Origin: Typhlomys cinereus
Lineage: Eukaryota; Chordata; Mammalia; Rodentia; Platacanthomyidae
Length of the DNA stretch: 64,000 nucleotides
Assembly: GCA_023101885.1 (NCBI GenBank)
Contig: JALPQD010000223.1
Span: 2,963,866-3,027,865, forward strand
Reading direction: 5' to 3'
The notes beneath the pieces were generated by a model. That model saw nothing but the letters and a program-made list of their open reading frames with translations. It did no database searches and was not told where the DNA came from. Each line of letters opens with the position of its first letter. The first letter of the stretch is position 1. A program made the translations under genes and the position numbers. Of this stretch, positions 36,301-48,395 are shown one piece after another.

Positions 36301-36950
36301 AAAGAAAACTAAGTCAAACTTACTTTGCGCAACAGCCAGAAAAGAAACCAAGAAAGCAGTAACTACAAAAAATGTCAAAGACAAGAATCAACCAAACAAC
36401 AAAGATTAGGCTTCTTTCACATTTGGAGTAAACAAAAAGCAGTTGCTATTTTAAGGGAGGAAGGCCTAGTCTTCTATTACTGTATGTTCTGATGGTTTCT
36501 GGGAAATGTAGACAAATCTCAGAGGCAGGAAAATTGATAAAAACAGGGGGCAATTAAAAAAAAATCATGAGTTATAGAAACAAATTCCCCAGTGGACTGT
36601 AGAAAGTACATTGTGAATGTATCTAGAGGAAGGAAAAGTTCCCTATGCATATTCAAATCTATGACACGATTACAGTGTGAATTTTTGCAAAGACAACTCA
36701 AATAGCCTTTGCTGAGAAGTTACTTCCAAGATCAATGCTACACTTCAGGTATACATTTCAGGACTAGATCTGACAAATAAGTCTGAGTGGCACTATATTT
36801 TTAGCTTAAATAGCCAATCAGTGCCATGAAACAATGGTAAGATAATATTTGATGAGCTTTCCCTTCTATGTAATAATCTTGGAACTATATATCTTTACTT
36901 TTTAAAAATTACTGCTCAAAATATTTTGCTATACTTTCTCTGCTGCTTTT
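36301..36950. other. no recognised feature
   Basis: No repeat, RNA gene or coding frame is recognised. Confidence 0.4.
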
Positions 36951-36951
36951 T

Positions 36952-36952
<1 letters not shown>

Positions 36953-37006
<54 letters not shown>
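36953..37006. repeat. (GT)n microsatellite
   Basis: A perfect (GT)n run of about 26 units, ending just before a B1 copy. Confidence 0.95.
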
Positions 37007-37009
37007 TGT

Positions 37010-37138
37010 TTTGCTTTGTTTTGAGACAGAGCCTCATGTAGCCAGATAGGCCTCAAGACTGGTATGGATCCAAGGATGACCTTGACCTCCTGATTCTCCT
37101 TTCTCCACTTTGCATGTTTTGGGATTACAGGTTAGTGT
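37010..37138 (-). repeat. B1 SINE
   Basis: The plus strand ttttgagacagagcctcatg, 'caaggatgaccttgacctcc' and 'gggattacaggttagtgtca' is the reverse complement of a B1 monomer with 7SL-like order. It sits between the (GT)n and the ERV. Confidence 0.85.
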
Positions 37139-37143
37139 CACTG

Positions 37144-37604
37144 TGAAATAGAATGAAATATTAATAAAAGCTTATAGTATAGAAATCCTGTCTTAGTTCC
37201 CTTACCTTCCACTGGGACTGGGATAAGAGACTGCTGTGAGAAAACTCACAAAGAATAAAAGTCCAAAGCTTCTGCCCTCAACAAACATCAGTCCTTCTAT
37301 CATCTGATTACCTCATGTATCCATTCCTGCTTCTGTTCATTAGCAAACAGAGTATATAGCCACTAGGACACTGTCACATTCCTTAGGTAAATCACTGATA
37401 AGAAAGGGCTCCACTTTTTTCCTTTTTCTTTTTTTCCTTTCTTCTGTTTAAACAATATGTATATATAATGTGTGTACCCCATCTTTTGTGGCTTCCAGCC
37501 ATGGTTTTTACTAGAAAGCTGGGGTTCTCTAAAGTAATAAAAATCAGCTTTTCTTTTTGGTATTTGTATCTGGAGCTTCAGTTCCTGGCAGGCAGTCTCC
37601 CTCA
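37144..37604 (+). repeat. 5' LTR of the ERV
   Basis: It begins tgaaatagaatgaaatatt and ends ctccctca. A TATA-like agtatatagcc lies at 37351-37361 and a polyadenylation-like aataaa at 37535-37545 in 'aagtaataaaaatc'. It aligns along its whole length with the solo LTR at 33627. Confidence 0.75.
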
Positions 37605-39428
37605 TAATATAATAAGGACTCATTGGGGATTGCCAGAGGAAGCTACCCCAAATCCTGGTGGGAGGCTAGTTGGTCAGGGCCAAAGGCAGGTGAGCGAAAG
37701 GAACTCCCTTGGAAAAGAGAACACCTGGGAGTCCCAGGACTGAAGCCTTCTCCCGAGAACCTGTGGTGTCCCAGATTTTGACCTCACCTAAAATGGGGAG
37801 AAAAAAGCTGTCCAAATCTAGGTATTGGTCACTTCCGGAGATAGGTCAGGGAAGGTGCTTTCTGGGGACATCTGGGGAAGTAGGACAAAGGCGTTGAACT
37901 AATTGTCCCAGGGTCCGACCCTCACTCTGTGAGGCCAGTGTCCTTTGGTGATACTGGAGGTCAAATATCTCAAAGCTGTCTGGTTTTTGGCATATGAATG
38001 TGAAGGGAGTGTGGTGGTCACCCAGTGTTGTTTCTGTCACATCTGTCCATTTGTCTGTTGTCCTTTGGGTCTTCGTGACCAGACCTACAGCTATGGAAAG
38101 GCAGAATTCATAACCAGCTCTTTCAGCTCCATCTGAGGAGCTTAACCTGCCCCTAACGTAAACTCCTAATAAATCAGAGTGATAGAGAGATCCGGAACGT
38201 TCTGTAGCTTCTACTGAGGTCAAATAAGTGCTGGCTGAAGCAACCTGGATGCCTATTTGCCCTATAGGAGAAACCTGGCCAGCGGGACTCCATGTCCCAG
38301 GATCTGCTAGAGGTGCAGCCTCCTGACAGCAAAGCCAATGTCCCTTCATGGTTTATGTCAGCAAATGCCACTGCCAGGACCATCCCTGCTTGGTGAAAAC
38401 TGCTGCTCCTGGACCCTGCAGCCCATCAATGTTTCCAAGAAATGGAGAAAGTGGGTACCCCCAGCGTTATTCTGGGGTTCCCTTTTCAAGGAACCGAGGA
38501 CTTCAGAGCTCTGGACCAGCAGGAACGCTGAGGTGAAAGGAGGAGTGATCCTGGAAGACCATCGGAATGAATAAGTCATTCCCCTGGGGCAGACAGTCAA
38601 GAGCCTGCGAAGACTTGATCAACCCACAAGAGACCTTCATTCTAAGTCCCTTCATGGCATTCTGAGGGTGAAACTGGGTCTCTCCTAGGGAGTTTAAAAT
38701 ATGCTCCAAAGCAGAAAGATAAAAATTAAAGTAAAAATGTATAACCTTTGAATGATAGTTGAATAGGATGCATATATATGCCTGGTTCTAAATGATTATG
38801 GGAGTGCTTGAAATGGCACAACAGTCAGGCAGCTGTATAGCCTGATTGGGCTGTATGGTGAATGAAATGGCCCAAAAGGCTGATGGAACTAACTTGCAGT
38901 CCCATGAAGTTCACTTAAACTTAATGGGTACTTATCCCTCTTCCCAAAAAGAACCAGTGAGGGGGAGGAAGTGATGACCAAGTTCTTGGTACATGCTTAT
39001 GGCCCATCACTAAGACTTCTTTAAGTCCATTTAACACTGAGTTAGATAATGAGCCTACATTCCTCAAAAGAATCACCTAACAGGTTATCAGAGCCACTTG
39101 GCTATCTTGGAGGAATGGAGATAATGAACAAAACTCTTGGCTGAAAATGTTATCTAAAGGGCTTAACTAATTCAACATCCTTATCTTGAGATGGTCTAAT
39201 AAAGAAAACATAAAAATTTAGCCTTTAAGCTGTGTCAAAAAAATTCCCACAATTTTAATGTTAAAAAAAAAAACAGTAAATAAAGCCAGATTTACTTCAG
39301 TATAGTGAAAATAGTGAGTGATGGTAAGGTTAAAAGAAGATGAAAACATATTTTTAAATCACAATATTAATTGTTTGGAACATGTAAAATGGTAAATGGG
39401 ATGGACAAGGTTATTAAAAGATTAGGAT

Positions 39429-39704
39429 TGTGCTCCTTTTTTAAAAAAAAATTTTATTATTTATTCAATTGTGTGTGTGTATGTGTGTGTATGTGTAGAA
39501 CCAGGGGCAAATTCGGGAACCAAACGGACGCCCCCACCTCCTCCTCGTTTACTCTGCCCCGGGATTCACAGGCTCTGCCCTACTAGGACCAGAAACACAG
39601 GCCGGCTCTTTACGTGGGGTCTAGGATCCGAACACAGGACCTTCTGCCTGCAAGGCAGAGGCTTAATCTCTGAGCCACCTCTCCAGCCCCCTGTGCTCCT
39701 TTTT
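39429..39704 (-). mobile_element. young-looking B2-superfamily SINE inside the ERV, with target duplication
   Basis: The SINE body is 39442-39691. Read on the minus strand, the head is gggggctggagaggtggctcag, box B 'gttcggatcctagacccc', then ggcctgtgtttctggtcc and a ggcggcgtcc-like segment, with a (AC)n and (T)n end. The 13-bp duplication tgtgctccttttt lies at 39429-39441 and 39692-39704. The body matches the copy at 53.8 kb better than the other SINEs in the window. Confidence 0.85.
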
Positions 39705-40604
39705 AATAAGTGGAAGTGCCTGGGAAAGCTAGACACTCAGGAGATTTGCAATTGATAATAGATTATAAGGGTTTAAATAAAGATTCACGAGTTGTTATAA
39801 AGATATACTGATTGCATTTGGCAATGCTTATGACAGAAGTTTTGTTTCTTTTTTGTTATTGTTGTTTTTAATTAGAGGCAGCTTAAATCCCAGGTGGGAG
39901 AGCCAACGACCCTCAAGGTTCTGGATATCAAGCCATGGGCATATAAATGGTGAGGTGCTCATCAGGCTTCTTGAGACTGTTTTTCATAGACCCTTTGGGT
40001 GACTGTCAAGAACTCCTGGCTACCCCGTTAACTAAAGATCCAAAAGCTCTCTCTTGGTTAGGAACAATTTCTCTTCCAGACGGCAATGCCCATTTACAGT
40101 GAGTCTTCCCATCTGAGAAGCCGAATTGAGGACTTCTCCATAAACAAAGGTAAAAAGGATCCAGACAACTTTTTCCAAGTCCTGTTAAGAAGCATCAAAA
40201 CAGCTGCCAGAAAACTCACTAACCTCCCTAAACAAAGTGATTCCTCAAAAATCACCTGCTTCGTTCTGAGAACGTCTGAGGGAAATAGACCCCAACAAAC
40301 CAGAAAACCAGAGAGCTGTAAACATTGCCTTTGTCACTCAGTCAGTCCCTGATATAAAGAAAAATTTACAAAAATTAAATAGATCTGTTATTGCCAGAAG
40401 GTTTAAGATTGATTTTAAAAAATCTAAAAACAATGAGATTTTTAAAAAAATTTAAAAAAGGATAGAAAAATGGAGCACTTTAAAGTCTGAACCGACACAA
40501 GCAACTTGATCTGCTTAGTCTTATCAGTAGTTCTGTTAGACCTTATATTCTAAGTAAAAGTTTGCTACTATACTTATAAGTGTCATTTATTTTAAAGGTA
40601 CAAA

Positions 40605-41260
40605 TTGTTTTTCTTCTTTATTTACTTAGTTTTTAGTTTTTCAAGCACATTGAGTACTTATCCCTGCTTCCCTTCATGCCCCCCTCCCTCCCATTCCCCT
40701 CCCTTCTCTTCATCAATCCATCCCACTCCTTCCCTCTCCTGCCTGTCTCCTTCTATGAACCCCAGGGTTCCCTGTCTTGTCTACTCCTGTGGAGGTTCAG
40801 GCCACTTGTGGCATACCAAGTTTTCTCTCTCAGGTCACCCCTCTGATAGGTATGCTTTCCTTTGCTCATCTAGTTCTAGTCCCTAAGGTTTCCCTGGGTG
40901 TTGTTATCTCTTTTGAGTTCCTCATAGTCTATGGGGCATGTTGTGTTTCAGTCATTATGCAGGTCTGGTAAGGACAAGTCCCGCTGCTGTGAGTTCCTGG
41001 ATGCAGCATCCTTGCCTTGAATGGAATGTCTTGTCCTACAGTGGACCTTCCCATTTTTAGGTTCTTATACTCTTACCCCTCTCTCTTCCTAGAGGTTCCT
41101 CAAACCTTAAGACAGAGAGAGATTAGGATGGCCTGATTCTGGGTGACAATTGCCAGGTTACTGGTAATCTGCATTATGGCTGGCCATTGTTGTTCACTTC
41201 ACTGCTCTTTTACTGGCCTAGGCTACATCTCATCAGGGTGTTGAGATTCTCTATGTTTCT
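40605..41260 (-). mobile_element. 5'-truncated L1 3' end inside the ERV
   Basis: The plus strand starts with an ttattta-rich T tract and 'caagcacattgagtactta', then a C/T-rich tract (40670-40760) and 'ttatgcaggtctggtaagg'. It is the inverted match of 22.0-22.49 kb. The insertion lies within the ERV interior and is therefore younger than it. Confidence 0.75.
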
Positions 41261-42209
41261 TGGACTGTTTATATTCTAACTTCATTAACAATTAATAGGC
41301 CTGGTCAAAAACTTCAAAATCTTAGATTTCAAGAGATATATTTATAAATGACTATGTGTGGATGTATACTGTTTACATATGATTAGATATTTATGTCTGT
41401 AGATTACCATTACCAAGAAAGCCCAACTCTTTATTTCTTTTAAAAATTAAAGTATGTTATAGGAGGTTTATGGCTTAAAAGATTAAATTAAGTTTAAAAG
41501 GTTTGTGAGATGTTCGGTATATAAAATTTTTGAAATATAGTTAAAATATGTTGTAAGAGATGAGACTTAAAAGGTTAAAACATGTTCATGATATGATGGT
41601 TAAAAAAGTTATTGAGCCTCAGAAATATACCTACTAAAAATTTAGCTTCGTGTAAACACAGGTCACATACAAATGTTATGTCAGATGCAGAGGAAAAAAA
41701 TATGACAGATCCAGATCATTATGGCTAATAAATTTAGTATGATCCAGGAATTTCTTATTAATAGCTCTGCCAATTAGTTATATTTCTCTCTCCTGAAAAC
41801 TCCCCTGCTTGCTGCCAAACTGCATCTACATGAGACACTAGAAATGAGCCTTCCTAGCTATTAGGGACCTATGTATGACCAACTGTATGACCTCTGCATA
41901 CACAAAACTGTGATGTTTTGTCAATGGGGAACTGAATGTAAGTTCCTGAAAAGACACTGCTACACTTGTAAGGCTGACTTGACCAGAGCTTCCCACAAAG
42001 CGGAGAAATGAAAACGCCTAAAGTGATACAAATCCAGAGCCAGATAATCTTGGACCCATTTTAGTGCCCTAATTGCCACTTATTGTCCTTCTCTGTGTGT
42101 GACCTAATATCTTGGTGACTGTTAATGACATAATTTTAGGAAAACAATATGATCCCCTAGACCAGTATGAGTCCAGGATTTGACTCCTGTCCCTAGACCC
42201 ACTGAGGCA

Positions 42210-42438
42210 CGAAACAGGATGAAAAGCCTACACCATAGAAAGCCTGTCTTAGCTCCCCTTCCTTCCACGGGAACTGAGATAATAGGCTGCTGTGAGAAAG
42301 TTCACAAAGGATAAAAGTCCAAAGTTTCTGCCCTTGACAAACATCAGTTCTTCTATCATCTGATTATTTCCATATTCACTCCTGCTCCCCTTCCTTAGCA
42401 AATAGAGTATAGGGCCACCAGGAGACTGTCACATTCCT
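42210..42438 (+). repeat. 3' LTR of the ERV, 3'-truncated
   Basis: It begins cgaaacaggatgaaaagcc and shares 'cataaaagtccaaagtttct' and 'catcagttcttctatcatct' with the 5' LTR. It stops in the middle, at the block following gtcacattcct. Confidence 0.75.
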
Positions 42439-42500
42439 GTGGAGAGTGGCCTGTGGAGAGCCAAGGTCGACTTCAGAATCACCATGGACTGCTCTACCTC

Positions 42501-42921
42501 TGTAACAGTTACTCTTAACTATTGCTGTGAGAGACCAGCCGAAGTCAAATAACTTAAGGGAAAAAGGGAGCTTTATTCAACTTACAGTTCCAGAGCGGGG
42601 AACAGACTGTTAGGGCAGCAGTGACTTGGCGAGGGGCTGAAACTGTAGGCAGGCTAAGTCACGGCAGACATCCACATGTCTGCAGGATTCCTGGGGTCTC
42701 TCTTTTTCAGTCTTCTGTCTTCTGTTCCGTGGCTCCTTTTATGTGGTCCACTACTGGGCAGTTCCCATGGGATCTATGGAAATTCTTATGGAATCTAGGG
42801 CTGATTTTTGTATTATCCAGGTAATGTCTTCAGGTGGTCTCAGCTGCTTACTAGGTGTGGTCTCAGCTGATATTAGTTAATACCAGGTGTGTTGCGTTGA
42901 CACTCAGGATTAACTATCACA
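42501..42921 (-). mobile_element. solo MaLR LTR
   Basis: The plus strand begins tgtaacagttactcttaac and ends ggattaactatcaca. It contains ttattcaacttacagttcc and 'aataccaggtgtgttgcg'. Near-matching 5-bp flanks acctc (42496-42500) and gcctc (42922-42926) support an insertion here. Confidence 0.7.
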
Positions 42922-42984
42922 GCCTCCTTGTTGCTTTGCTCTGTGGTTTCCCTGAGCTCTGCCATCCAGGACTGTAAGTGCAGA

Positions 42985-43095
42985 CTGCTGTCATTTCTAC
43001 TTGGAGTTTTTATGTGGGATTTTGGACCCAAATTCAGGTCCTTTTGCTTGTGAGGCAAAGACTTTAATCACTGATCCATCTCTCCAGCCCCCTTT
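42985..43095 (-). mobile_element. B2-superfamily SINE, 5' part
   Basis: The plus strand ttcaggtccttttgcttgtg, aggcaaagactttaatcact and gatccatctctccagccccc is the reverse complement of the head and box region. Confidence 0.7.
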
Positions 43096-43640
43096 TTGTT
43101 GTGTTTGTAACCCTCAGGGTTTTATCCAGGTTACTCTGTGTGACAAAGGGTTTGGAATGATTCACTGGAGTCTGGTAGGCTCATCAGTGGGTACGAAACT
43201 CATGATAAATGATCTTCCTCTCCTAGAATCTACCAGGGGCCAATATTTCATCTAGTAGGGCGAAATCCTCCAGAGCCCATCCACCCAGGTGACTGACTGC
43301 TAGCAGGGCCAGCTGGTCAAAGCAATGCAAGAAAATGCAGCAGCTGTGAGTTTATGAACATAATGGCTATGGCATGTCAGTATTTCATAATCCTTGTCCC
43401 TATTTTCTAGCTCTTACATTCTACCTGCCCCATCTTCTATGAGGTTCTCTACGTTTCAGAGAGTGTTATGCATGACATGTTTATGGGTAAGCACTCAAAT
43501 GTCATCTACCCTCAGCACCTAGAGCAGTCATGCCCTACTGCATGCACTGCTGTTCACTGCAAAAGGAAGCTTCTTTATCAAGAATGACAATAATATTGGC
43601 TACAAAAGGCCATTTGCATTTTTTGGTTTGATTTGTTTAT
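43096..43640. other. no recognised feature
   Basis: No repeat or coding frame is recognised. Confidence 0.4.
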
Positions 43641-43644
43641 TTGT

Positions 43645-43838
43645 ACTGCAGGGTAGCAAATGCAGTGCCTGGGGCATACTAAGTAAAGTTCTACCACTGA
43701 GCTACATCCCTAAGCCCTTTTTGTTTGTTTGTTCTTTTTGAGGTAGGATTTTCTAGGTAGTTCAAGCTGAACCCATCCTCCTCCTGCCTCAGCCTTCTGA
43801 GTCCTAGGATCACAAGCCTACCTTGCCACAACCAACCG
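43645..43838 (-). mobile_element. B1 plus ID dimer (B1-dID-like SINE)
   Basis: On the plus strand an inverted ID-like unit (43645-43718: ggggcatactaagtaaagtt, ctaccactgagctacatccc) is followed by an inverted B1-like unit (43725-43838: tttgaggtaggattttctag, cctcctcctgcctcagcctt). Sense order is therefore B1 then ID, as in the B1-dID dimer described from non-murid rodents. Murid B4 has the opposite order. Confidence 0.6.
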
Positions 43839-45745
43839 AGGGTGGTGGAATGTATACAGTTAACCCATAGTATTTCAAAATGGGGTCCACTGAATGGGCA
43901 AGGTAGAGAGTAGTAGGCAGGGCACTATAGATGAAAATTGCAATATGACGTGAAGGAAATTCAACGGTAAAACTGACAAAGCTTTAAAAATTATTGCTAA
44001 AAAGGTCTGTGGCTATTAATAAACATTGACAGGGAGGGAGGTTTTAAGAAGAACTCATTTTAAGACAATTCTTCTTCCCATATATTGGTATCTGACCTAT
44101 AATCCTTTCTCTTGGCTGAAGGTAGGTGGGCAGAAGCACTTCCTCCTCAGTAGCTAGATAGGCTGTGAGAATTATCCTAGTGAGAGCGACTGATTATACT
44201 TCCTTTAAAAAAGAAAAGGGGCGGGGAGAGCACTTTTAAGGACAGGAAACTCATTCACAACATATCTTAAGACTCTATAGAGACATCCCTTTATTTCTGT
44301 GGGTGATCGAATTATTTAGTAAAGCTCTTTCAAGGTCTACAGTGTTGCCATAATATCACATTGATTAAATCCAGTATTTTACTTGAACTATCTCTTCTTA
44401 TTTGAAATTTCACATAGATAAGATTACTTATTTCAGTTAGAACCATAATAAGGCTTGGGTTTTTTTTTTTTAATAGGCATGTGACCATATACATGGATGG
44501 GAAAAATGCTTTCATTTCTGCAAAGATTCAAGCTGCTAATTCTAAGCCAAATGTGACTGTGCACTTGACTGTCCTTGTAGCCACCATTGGCAATGCAGTT
44601 TGTGCGACTTGGGACAGAAGGTGAAACTAGAAGGTGAAATCACAATGTCTCTCCTTTATAAGGTGATCTGTCAAATCCTCACTCAAAGGGCTACATGCTA
44701 AAGATTATTTTAACAGATCCTGACTTTCCTTTGTAAGCAACAAATGCAAGATGACCCTTAAGACACCAGGACCACCTGCATTCCCAATTTTGCTGTATTG
44801 GTTATGATAGTGATGCAAAATCATGCTTCCCATAAAAACAATGGGTTGAAAGTAATGACTGTGAGAATCATGAATATATTCTATGGACAGAATCACTGAA
44901 TAGAGGGTCTCTGTGACTTAGCAGTCACATAGCTCATTCTTAAAAAGGTCCAGACATGCTCATTAGACCTCTAGACCAGGAACTTTTCCCAATGACTCGT
45001 GCTCAGATTCCCTAACAGAGTAATGTCCCCTGAACAGGCAGGTGCAGACTGGGAAAAGCAGGAGGGAAGAGGTGAAAAACTCGCGCCTGTCCATCCCTAT
45101 AATGCAATCCCTTTTGCTCTGATAAAAAGTCACCAGCTTGTAACAGCTGTGCATTCTTCCTTTCTGTACCTGTGGCCAAAAGTGCTGACCTAAAGGTTGG
45201 ACCACAAGAGAAAACAGATCGATGTGTGTGGTTCCAGAAGAGCTGAAAACATTTTAAAAAGTAATATGCACTTCAAGGATGCTGCTCCGGTCAAACGTCA
45301 CATCGTCCAGTCTCTTTTTCCTTCTCTAGCCACAGCAAAGCAAGTAGCAGGGTCAGTTGCCACACTGATAATATTCTTATTAATGAACATTACAGAGTAT
45401 AACTCAGAATTATGTGAATTTTATAATCAAGGACTCATAAACCGGTAATGAGGAAAAGCTATACTTTAACTCTATGTTCAGACTTCTGAGATATTCAAGA
45501 AAAAAAAAAATGAGTCTGTAAGTGTTTCAACAGTCAAATGGCAGATACGAGTCTTAGAGATCTTTTCAGTCAGAAGAGCCTACATTTCCAAAAAATACCT
45601 TCAATTTCTTCTACATGTTGGGATGCTTACAAGGCTCCCAGAACTCTTGAACTTGCAGGTGAACAAAAGGGAAGGAAAGCCCTGATGAACATGAATAATG
45701 TGGCCAGGCCACCACAGACAGGACAACTGCTCAGCCAGGGAAGGG
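43839..45745. other. no recognised feature
   Basis: An A/T-rich stretch; short frames only. Confidence 0.35.
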
Positions 45746-45765
45746 TCTTAAAGAAAAAAGATGTC

Positions 45766-45963
45766 CATCGGAGAGGAGGGCCCAGAGGAGAATCAGGCAT
45801 GCACAAGAAAGGACTCTGGGAATTGGGGGGGATGGGGGGGATGGAGAAGGAGGGGTAAGGGGAGGGGGAGCAGGGGGCTGGGGGGGGAGGAGAGAGGGAG
45901 GGAACTGGTGTACCTATTAAGTTTGTATGAGCTGAAATAATAATAAAAAATGTATTAAAAAAG
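45766..45963 (+). mobile_element. 5'-truncated L1 3' end with target duplication
   Basis: 198 bp of the 6.8-kb element's 3' UTR, from catcggagaggagggcc through the G-rich tract to gtttgtatgagctg and the A-rich end. The 16-bp AAAGAAAAAAGATGTC lies on both sides (45750-45765 and 45964-45979). Confidence 0.9.
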
Positions 45964-45979
45964 AAAGAAAAAAGATGTC

Positions 45980-46400
45980 ACAATGAACAATGAAACCTTC
46001 CAGCTTATCTGACCACAGAGAGGGTGTATCCCTGCACCAGCCTCGACTTTTTAACAGGATGTATTTCAAAGCCTGCATGTAGATTGGAACTCTGAACTAT
46101 CAGTCCTTCAAAATCATGTTGCTCTTAGTGAGCAGATCCTCAAACCAGCCAGCACACCACACTTAATAACTAACCCACCTTACTTGTAAGTTTAGAAACT
46201 GAGAACTATTATTTCATGAGTAGTTATCACATTGGAGCACCTTTCCAAGCTCATGACAAGCCCTGTCATCCAAGCTTCTGATACTCCTTCAAGGTGAAAG
46301 CCAATATCTGTCCATTTTCCAAAGACGTGTGCAAAATCAGAGAAGTTAAATTACTTGATGTAGGTGACATACCTGCACTACAGGGTCAGATCTATGGTCA
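45980..46400. other. no recognised feature
   Basis: No repeat or coding frame is recognised. Confidence 0.4.
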
Positions 46401-46499
46401 CATAATCCGACTGTTCAGCCAGGGGTCTTCATTGGAATAGTGCATTTGCCTTCATGGTCAGAAATTATATTTCCTTGCAACAAAAGAATGTAAGAATCT

Positions 46500-46920
46500 G
46501 AAAGTAGGTAGGGGTGTTGCCAAATAGTATTTTTTGGACACGGGAGGGCTGCTGTACCCATGCACTCACTGCAGTTGTATGTATTTCCACAAGACCTACA
46601 CAAGATTTGGCCTAGCAACATTTCACAATGGAAGAGGAAAGATCTCAAGAGGCTCCACGCCTCCCTGAGAGACCTTGAGGGTTAATGCTGGATGGGGAAC
46701 TACTTTCCTCAATGATTTACTCACTGATATTTGATCTGTGCTCAGCAAGTGCTCAGACACATGCCATTACAGGCCACCCAGATGGAATTCAGTGAGCCAA
46801 ACATGCAAAAAGACATGAAAATAAGAGGGAGACTGGTTGTGAAAGGGAGGGTGAAAATGGCAGACATGCATTGTACCATGTATGAAACTGTCAACGAATA
46901 AAAATAAAAGAAAAAATTAC
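46500..46920 (+). mobile_element. old L1 3' end (Lx-like)
   Basis: It contains 'actcactgcagttgta', a 'ccacaagacctacacaagat' block, and a gagccaaacatg segment, then ends aataaaaataaaagaaaa. It matches the older LINE end at 52.83-53.35 kb over those blocks, so both come from one old L1 lineage. Confidence 0.7.
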
Positions 46921-48390
46921 TAAAAAGAAACCATATTACCTTTATACAGAGGCAGCTCTAGAAAAGATTTGTCCCTTTTTCTGCTGGAGCCCTTCCCAAG
47001 GGGCTCCAAATGTTCAGACATAATTTAACCTCTAAGAGTGCCCTGGGTGTCCAGATCTTCCCCCACTCATTAGACATATCAATAATGACAGGAAGAAATT
47101 AGCTTACATATAGCTAATATTATCATATTAGCTATATTATCATCCCACATATATTTGCTCATAAAATGAAAAGATTTGTTTTGCAAAGAAACATAATGAG
47201 GAAGGCACAGTGGCCTTCAAGGTCCCTCCTAGCCCTCCACCCTCCTAATGGCTGAGTTGCTCAAGTCTGAGGACTGGATGTGATTGTGGCTGTTTTTCAA
47301 CTCAAGCTATGCTTCTGCTCACGTGATATGGAGCTCCTCCATTTGATGTGGATCAAGTGAGAATTCTGAGGAATCTGTCTACTTTCACTTCTGAAAACAC
47401 CTCTGTGAATAGGAAAGTCTGATTCTCTTCGCAACTCTGCCTTTCATCATGGCACCTACAGTGCCCTTTGTCTGAGACCTGAGTCCTTTCACCACCCCGG
47501 ATCCCAAGGCAATGAAAGATCCCCATTTCAATAGCAGCAGTGCCATGTATAACTTCTGACCTGGAAGGAACCAACTGTAGGACTCTTGGTGTAAGTTGGG
47601 ACTCCTTTGCAAATCTCTGTCTCAGTCACAATCTCAAGCCCCCCAAGGTAGGGGAGCATGTGTCACAGGATGACACTACTCCAGCTGCCGTCTCCCTTTT
47701 CTTCTGGATCCTTCTCCTCCAGGGTACCAGGAACCAAACACATCAGCATCGTCACTGTGCACTGCCGTTCAGTCCATGTTTCAGCCAATCAGACAACAAA
47801 TCTATTAGAGCCCTTCAGGCCCTAGTTATGACACTGAATCCAAAGGCTCTGCTTAGTGGGTCCATGAATAAATCAGCCTCACATAACTTTAAGTTCCCTC
47901 CATGATTCCACACCCTCAAAACCATTCCCACACAGTCCTTGGATTTGTCTGTATAATTCTACAAGAACTGAGGTCCAGAACCAAAGATGGAATGTAGAAT
48001 ATGTTTGAGAAGATAAAAATTTGCAGTGTGTCAGGCACTTTGGGTTGTGTCTACAGGAGGTGGAGACTAATATTCAAATGTTGATATCCATTCTTTAGCA
48101 TGCATTTGCAAAGGAAGACCCTGTTTCCCAGTTTCTTTTGTGATTATGTAAATGGGTAATGCTGTTCAGGCTAATAGGATGGATAGACAAGGGATAACTG
48201 TCTTATAGATGCCCTTTGGTTAGGGAAGGTACACAACCTCTTAACTGTAGATCTAAACAACCCCTGCAGGTGGATGGAGAGCTGCATGCAGCCCTGGGAA
48301 AAATAAAGTGAACTTTATCTAAGTCTCAGTATGCTAAGAAAACTGTATAGACAAGAGAAATCCAAAGGAACATGTGTGTTGCAGGTATTC
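46921..48390. other. no recognised feature
   Basis: No repeat, RNA gene or coding frame is recognised. Confidence 0.35.
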
Positions 48391-48395
48391 TGCAT

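Larger units (their letters stand above)
37144..42438 (+). mobile_element. ERV (class I-like) provirus, coding-dead
   Basis: The 5' LTR (37144-37604) and a truncated 3' LTR (42210-42438) flank about 4.6 kb. After the 5' LTR comes ggactcattggggattgcc, which matches the usual tRNA-Pro primer-site region of gamma-like ERVs at 11 of 15 bases in the core. The interior is full of stops on the coding strand, and no gag, pol or env domain is visible. It is interrupted by a SINE (39442) and an L1 fragment (40605). The longest frame (167 codons, 37846-38349) is on the opposite strand and has no recognised domain. Confidence 0.7.

Noticed and set aside
36953..37006. Possible CRISPR-like or regulatory repeat
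   Set aside because: It is a plain (GT)n microsatellite in a mammalian genome.
37846..38349. 167-codon frame within the ERV, minus strand
   Set aside because: It is antisense to the LTR direction and shows no retroviral motif. I treat it as chance.
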